Assembly (NCBI GenBank): GCA_964575675.1
Contig: CAZNRY010000141.1
Location: forward strand, 1 to 10,816
Length of the DNA: 10,816 bases
Direction: 5' to 3'
DNA from: CAZNRY01 sp964575675
GTDB taxonomy: Bacteria; Eisenbacteria; RBG-16-71-46; CAIMUX01; VGJL01
How positions within the stretch are numbered: the first letter of the stretch is position 1; every line of letters starts with the position of its first letter. Both the position numbers and the translations under genes were made by a program. This document shows, in pieces, positions 7,786-10,816 of the stretch. The notes below the pieces were generated by a model that saw only the letters and a list, made by a program, of their open reading frames with translations, was not told the DNA's origin and did not search any database.

Positions 7786-9021
7786 TCACGCCGCCCTGGC
7801 GCCCGCCGAGAGCAGCCGCCGCATCAACCCGCCCATGGCAAGCTCCACATCCTCAGGAGGCATCCCCAGATCCACGCCATCCGCGACGATCTCGTTCGCA
7901 TCGTCTCGAATCCGGAACCGAACGGGCGGTCCGACCCAATCCGGATAGAGAAGCACCCCGCTCCAGATCTCCAGTGCCCGGCAGTACGCAAGGACCTGGT
8001 AGAGATCGTTCGGTGCAACCCGCACCCTCGACGCAGGCCCGTCGAGAACGGTTATCACGTCGTCGGCGTCTTCCACCTCGTCGTGGGTCCGCTTGTACTT
8101 GGTGTCAGCCACCAGGCAGATCTCGTCATGCTTTTCGAGGCAGAGGTCCAGCCGCATTCTGACCCTGTTGCCGAGATCCAGGTGTTTGGGCTCCTGCGCC
8201 CGGAGGGACCACGGCGAGGGAAGGTTCTCCCTGAACCAAGCGGCAATGAACCGCTCGAATAGCAGGTTCATGTCGACCAGATACGTTCCGAGCGGGTAGG
8301 ACCCACTTGGCTGATCCAAGCCCCGACATTCAAGGAGAATCCGACACAAGACGTGGATCGGCTCGTAGTGGGTAGAAAGACGATCGTACTCAAAGGCACC
8401 GATGTCAGTTGGGCTGAAATGCCTGAGAGCGGCGAACGAGAACTCCTTCCTTAGCCTTCTCAGTCTGTGACGCAGGAAAGGGTCCCGGACCCAACCGATC
8501 TTCTCCAGTGTGTACCGGATGACCTGATTGTGGGGGAGGTCGGCGGTGAAATCCTCGAACCGGCAGGGAATGAGAAGCTCTCGTCCGGGCGGCCGGCGAA
8601 TATGCTCCTGAAACAGGAACCGACCGCGCAGGGCCTTGAGCCGATCGTGATCCTCGATGTAGCCCTGTCTGACCCCGCGTTGCAGAAGCTCCTCTGTCCC
8701 TCTGGCGAAGAGAAGAAGCAGAAACTCCCAAATCTGGTCGGACTTCTCGTATCCGGCTACGTTCTTCCAAAGATTCGCTAGTCCGTGGGAGTAACCCAGC
8801 ATGTAGAAGAGGCTGCCGATGTGGACCTTCGGGTTGATCCTGATCTCGAGGCCCTCCAGCGCAATGACTCCCACGAAGTGTCGAGCCCGGACACGGTACC
8901 GCCCGTGCCCCGCGGGCCAGATCTCGATCGCGTGCGCGAACGAGTCGCGCAGGGTCACAACCTGAGCATCTGAGAGGGCGGTTTCACCCTCTTCGAACTC
9001 ACGCAGGCGGAGCAGTGTCAC
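7786..9021 (-). CDS. mcrC: McrC-like nuclease subunit of McrBC restriction system
   Basis: 411-residue McrC-family protein, the subunit that stimulates McrB hydrolysis and supplies the endonuclease. The N-terminal half has the McrC pattern: VGVIALEGLEIRINPKV, then a helical region with FARGTEELLQRGVRQGY. The C-terminal half carries a PD-(D/E)XK core: D292 in RLDLCL, then D306-T-K308 in ADTKYKR, 13 residues between the two acids. DLYQVLAYC follows, as in other McrC proteins. The key residues look intact. E. coli McrC is somewhat shorter (about 350). The start is a GTG at 9021 that overlaps the end of mcrB by 23 bp, typical of coupled mcrBC genes. An AGGGAA directly abuts the GTG, too close for a normal ribosome site; a CTG at 9015 would have better spacing. 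No terminator hairpin with a T-run follows. Confidence 0.92.
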   Translation of the reverse strand: MTLLRLREFEEGETALSDAQVVTLRDSFAHAIEIWPAGHGRYRVRARHFVGVIALEGLEIRINPKVHIGSLFYMLGYSHGLANLWKNVAGYEKSDQIWEFLLLLFARGTEELLQRGVRQGYIEDHDRLKALRGRFLFQEHIRRPPGRELLIPCRFEDFTADLPHNQVIRYTLEKIGWVRDPFLRHRLRRLRKEFSFAALRHFSPTDIGAFEYDRLSTHYEPIHVLCRILLECRGLDQPSGSYPLGTYLVDMNLLFERFIAAWFRENLPSPWSLRAQEPKHLDLGNRVRMRLDLCLEKHDEICLVADTKYKRTHDEVEDADDVITVLDGPASRVRVAPNDLYQVLAYCRALEIWSGVLLYPDWVGPPVRFRIRDDANEIVADGVDLGMPPEDVELAMGGLMRRLLSAGARAA

Positions 9022-10816
9022 TTCCCTGCAATTCCCCGAGGTCGTCGTCCTCCTCTGCCTCCGCGGCCTCCAACTGCCTGGCCTTCTCCATCAAGGCCGC
9101 GCAGTCGAAGTACTTGAGGCTCTTTGGGTCGCCGTAGAAGTACTCGTCGAGTGTCGGTCGTATCGAGTGGTCCCAGATGCGTTCCAGTCGATCCTCGTCA
9201 AGCTGCGGCTGCATGAAATGCGTGTGGCCGATGGACCACTGTGGATCGACGTTCCGCTCGCGAAGGGCGTCATTGACGAGGGTCATGAACCTGGCCACCC
9301 ACGCCATGTCCTCGCAGTTCTCGTCGAGCCAGCGGCGGAGGATCTCCGAGTCGGGCTGGAAGTCAACGAAATGGAACCTGCGACGCAGTGCAAAGTCGAC
9401 AAGGGCGATGGAGTGGTCGGCCGTGTTCATCGTTCCGATGAGATACAGGTTCGGCGGAACCATGAACTCGTCCTGGGAATATGGAAGTCGCACTCGCTGG
9501 CCGCGACGCTCGAGAAGAAGCAACAGCTCGCCGAAGATGCGCGGCAGATTGCCACGGTTCATCTCATCCACGATCAGCGCGAACTTGTGCTCCGGACTCC
9601 TTCGCGCCCGCTCGCAAAGCCGGCGGAAGACCCCCGGGACAACCTCGTAGTGAACGGCCCCGTCCCGTGCGACAGGTCGGAGCCCCTCGATGAAGTCCTC
9701 GTAACCATAGGACGGGTGAAACTGCACCGTCTCCACGCGATCCTCGTGCTTCGTCAGCCAGCGGGCGAACTTCTCGGCAACGTAGGTCTTGCCGGTCCCC
9801 GGCGGCCCGGAGAAGACCACCTGCGGCTTCTCTTCGAGCAACTCCTTGATTCGGTCGAAGAAGTCCGCGTCGTAGAGCGTGCCATCGGTGAGCCAGTCCA
9901 TCGTGTATGTCTCGTCGTCCGGCTCGGGCTCCTCACCGCCGAGATAGGCTGCGATTGCTTCTGCAGGATTCTCCGCCACGGCCAACAAGTAGACGGGCAT
10001 CAACACGCTGAAGGCGTCGACGATCAACTCCACAAGCCCAGCGTCGCGAAGTTCCGGAGCCTCGGCGGGATACTGCCGATAGATCTCGAATCGGTCCTTG
10101 GAATCGACAATCTTGGCAAGATCCTCGTGCCCACGGACAAGCACCGACCTGTACCCGCTGTTCACCTGTACGCCAAAGAGGAGCCCCGCTTCTTGGATTG
10201 CGACGATCTGCTCCTTTACCAGGTCGGCCGCCGCGGCCGATCGTTGCTTGAAGCGGGCGATGTCCTCCTCCGTGGCCGAACCGAACGACATTCCGTAGGT
10301 CAGGTCATCTCCCCTCAAGTAAACAAAGAGTTGGAAGTCCCCTGTCTTCTTCGTGCTCTTGCGATGAAAGGCCGCCCAGTAATGGGGCCAATATCCGCCG
10401 ACGTCCTGTTTGGACCACACGTTCTTGCGGATGCTCGACAGTGTCTCGGGGAACTTGGGGGCGAACTCCAGATCCCCTGTTGCCCGCGGGGCCAGACGAG
10501 CACCGACATCGTCGACCAGGTTCTGAAGTGGTCTGCGCACGGAGTCCGCGAATCGCTGACGATTCTTGCTGAACCAGGAGAAGCTGTTGTTCTTGGCAAG
10601 CTCCCCCAGGAAACGGAAAGTGTCGTCCGTGAAGCCGGGGAACTTGAACGTCCCGTCCGGAACCGGTTCGATCGGGGGCGTAACCGTTCCGGTCGCCTGC
10701 CCTTCGTGCGCCTCGATCAGAAACAGGTCCACCATCTGGGGGGCTACGCCGTACTGATCCCGCAGCCCTTTGATGCCCTCATTGAACTCGGCGTATGCCT
10801 GCGATGTCCGCGCCTT
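8999..10816 (-). CDS. mcrB: McrB-like AAA+ motor with DUF2461-like N-terminal domain, 5' end cut off by window edge
   Basis: Motor subunit of an McrBC-type modification-dependent restriction system. 605 residues are visible; the frame is open to the right edge, with 27 protein-like codons before the first Met (10735), so the true start is probably outside. Counting from that Met: residues about 33-230 resemble DUF2461 (TFRFLGELAKNNSFSWFSKNR and a following RRPLQNLVDDV). The AAA+ module has Walker A GPPGTGKT at 310-317, FHPSYGYEDFIEGL, Walker B IVDEMNRGN with D390-E391, MNTADHS at 436-442, and the arginine-rich ALRRRFHF. These are the McrB signatures; E. coli McrB has MNTADRS, the segment linked to GTP use. 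The acidic tail overlaps mcrC by 23 bp. The E. coli protein instead has a small N-terminal methylcytosine-reading domain, so this one probably recognises something else. Confidence 0.9.
   Translation of the reverse strand, partial: KARTSQAYAEFNEGIKGLRDQYGVAPQMVDLFLIEAHEGQATGTVTPPIEPVPDGTFKFPGFTDDTFRFLGELAKNNSFSWFSKNRQRFADSVRRPLQNLVDDVGARLAPRATGDLEFAPKFPETLSSIRKNVWSKQDVGGYWPHYWAAFHRKSTKKTGDFQLFVYLRGDDLTYGMSFGSATEEDIARFKQRSAAAADLVKEQIVAIQEAGLLFGVQVNSGYRSVLVRGHEDLAKIVDSKDRFEIYRQYPAEAPELRDAGLVELIVDAFSVLMPVYLLAVAENPAEAIAAYLGGEEPEPDDETYTMDWLTDGTLYDADFFDRIKELLEEKPQVVFSGPPGTGKTYVAEKFARWLTKHEDRVETVQFHPSYGYEDFIEGLRPVARDGAVHYEVVPGVFRRLCERARRSPEHKFALIVDEMNRGNLPRIFGELLLLLERRGQRVRLPYSQDEFMVPPNLYLIGTMNTADHSIALVDFALRRRFHFVDFQPDSEILRRWLDENCEDMAWVARFMTLVNDALRERNVDPQWSIGHTHFMQPQLDEDRLERIWDHSIRPTLDEYFYGDPKSLKYFDCAALMEKARQLEAAEAEEDDDLGELQGSDTAPPA

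Noticed and set aside
7697..7948. Plus-strand 83-codon frame just after a TATAGT box
   Set aside because: Most of it is antisense to the end of mcrC, and the protein is low-complexity Ser/Pro/Arg. The upstream -35 match (TGGTCA, 18-nt spacing) is weak and the box abuts the ATG.

Overview
The window is a gene-dense, G+C-rich stretch of bacterial DNA, and every gene I can support lies on the minus strand. The base composition and strongly G/C-ending codons suggest a high-GC bacterium. A run of exactly 100 N inside a gene shows this is a draft scaffold. I cannot name the organism. No tRNA, rRNA, CRISPR array, transposase or housekeeping gene is visible. All the genes belong to families tied to DNA recognition, cutting or unwinding, so the window reads as the inside of a defence island.

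Right to left, in the direction of transcription: (1) 10816-7786, an McrBC-type modification-dependent restriction pair. The McrB ATPase/GTPase runs off the right edge and has a DUF2461-like domain where the usual recognition domain would be. It overlaps a full-length McrC nuclease subunit. (2) 7785-7563, a more A+T-rich spacer with a 29-bp imperfect palindrome and a candidate sigma70 promoter. (3) 7562-841, a compact set of four genes: an AAA ATPase with a DUF4143-type C-terminus, then (4 nt later) a giant DEAH helicase with zinc clusters, a DUF1998 region and a C-terminal nuclease-like domain, then a roughly 50-residue protein that may be a winged-helix remnant, then (stop and start overlapping) a minimal nucleotidyltransferase (MNT). 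The helicase is interrupted by the N gap. (4) 840-1, a short spacer with a weak promoter candidate and an HNH endonuclease gene cut by the left edge.

Two modules at the ends (McrBC and the HNH protein with a separate N-terminal domain) look like direct DNA-cleaving restriction enzymes. No DNA methyltransferase is visible, so any self/non-self discrimination would have to depend on foreign base modification or on genes outside the window. The central four-gene set is the most interesting part. The helicase resembles the very large DUF1998 helicases known from Druantia (DruE) and, more distantly, DISARM, but none of the known Druantia or DISARM partners is present. Instead it sits directly behind a DUF4143 ATPase and ahead of an MNT that has no HEPN partner. 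Whether this is an undescribed system or a chance neighbourhood depends on conservation of the gene order, which cannot be tested here.
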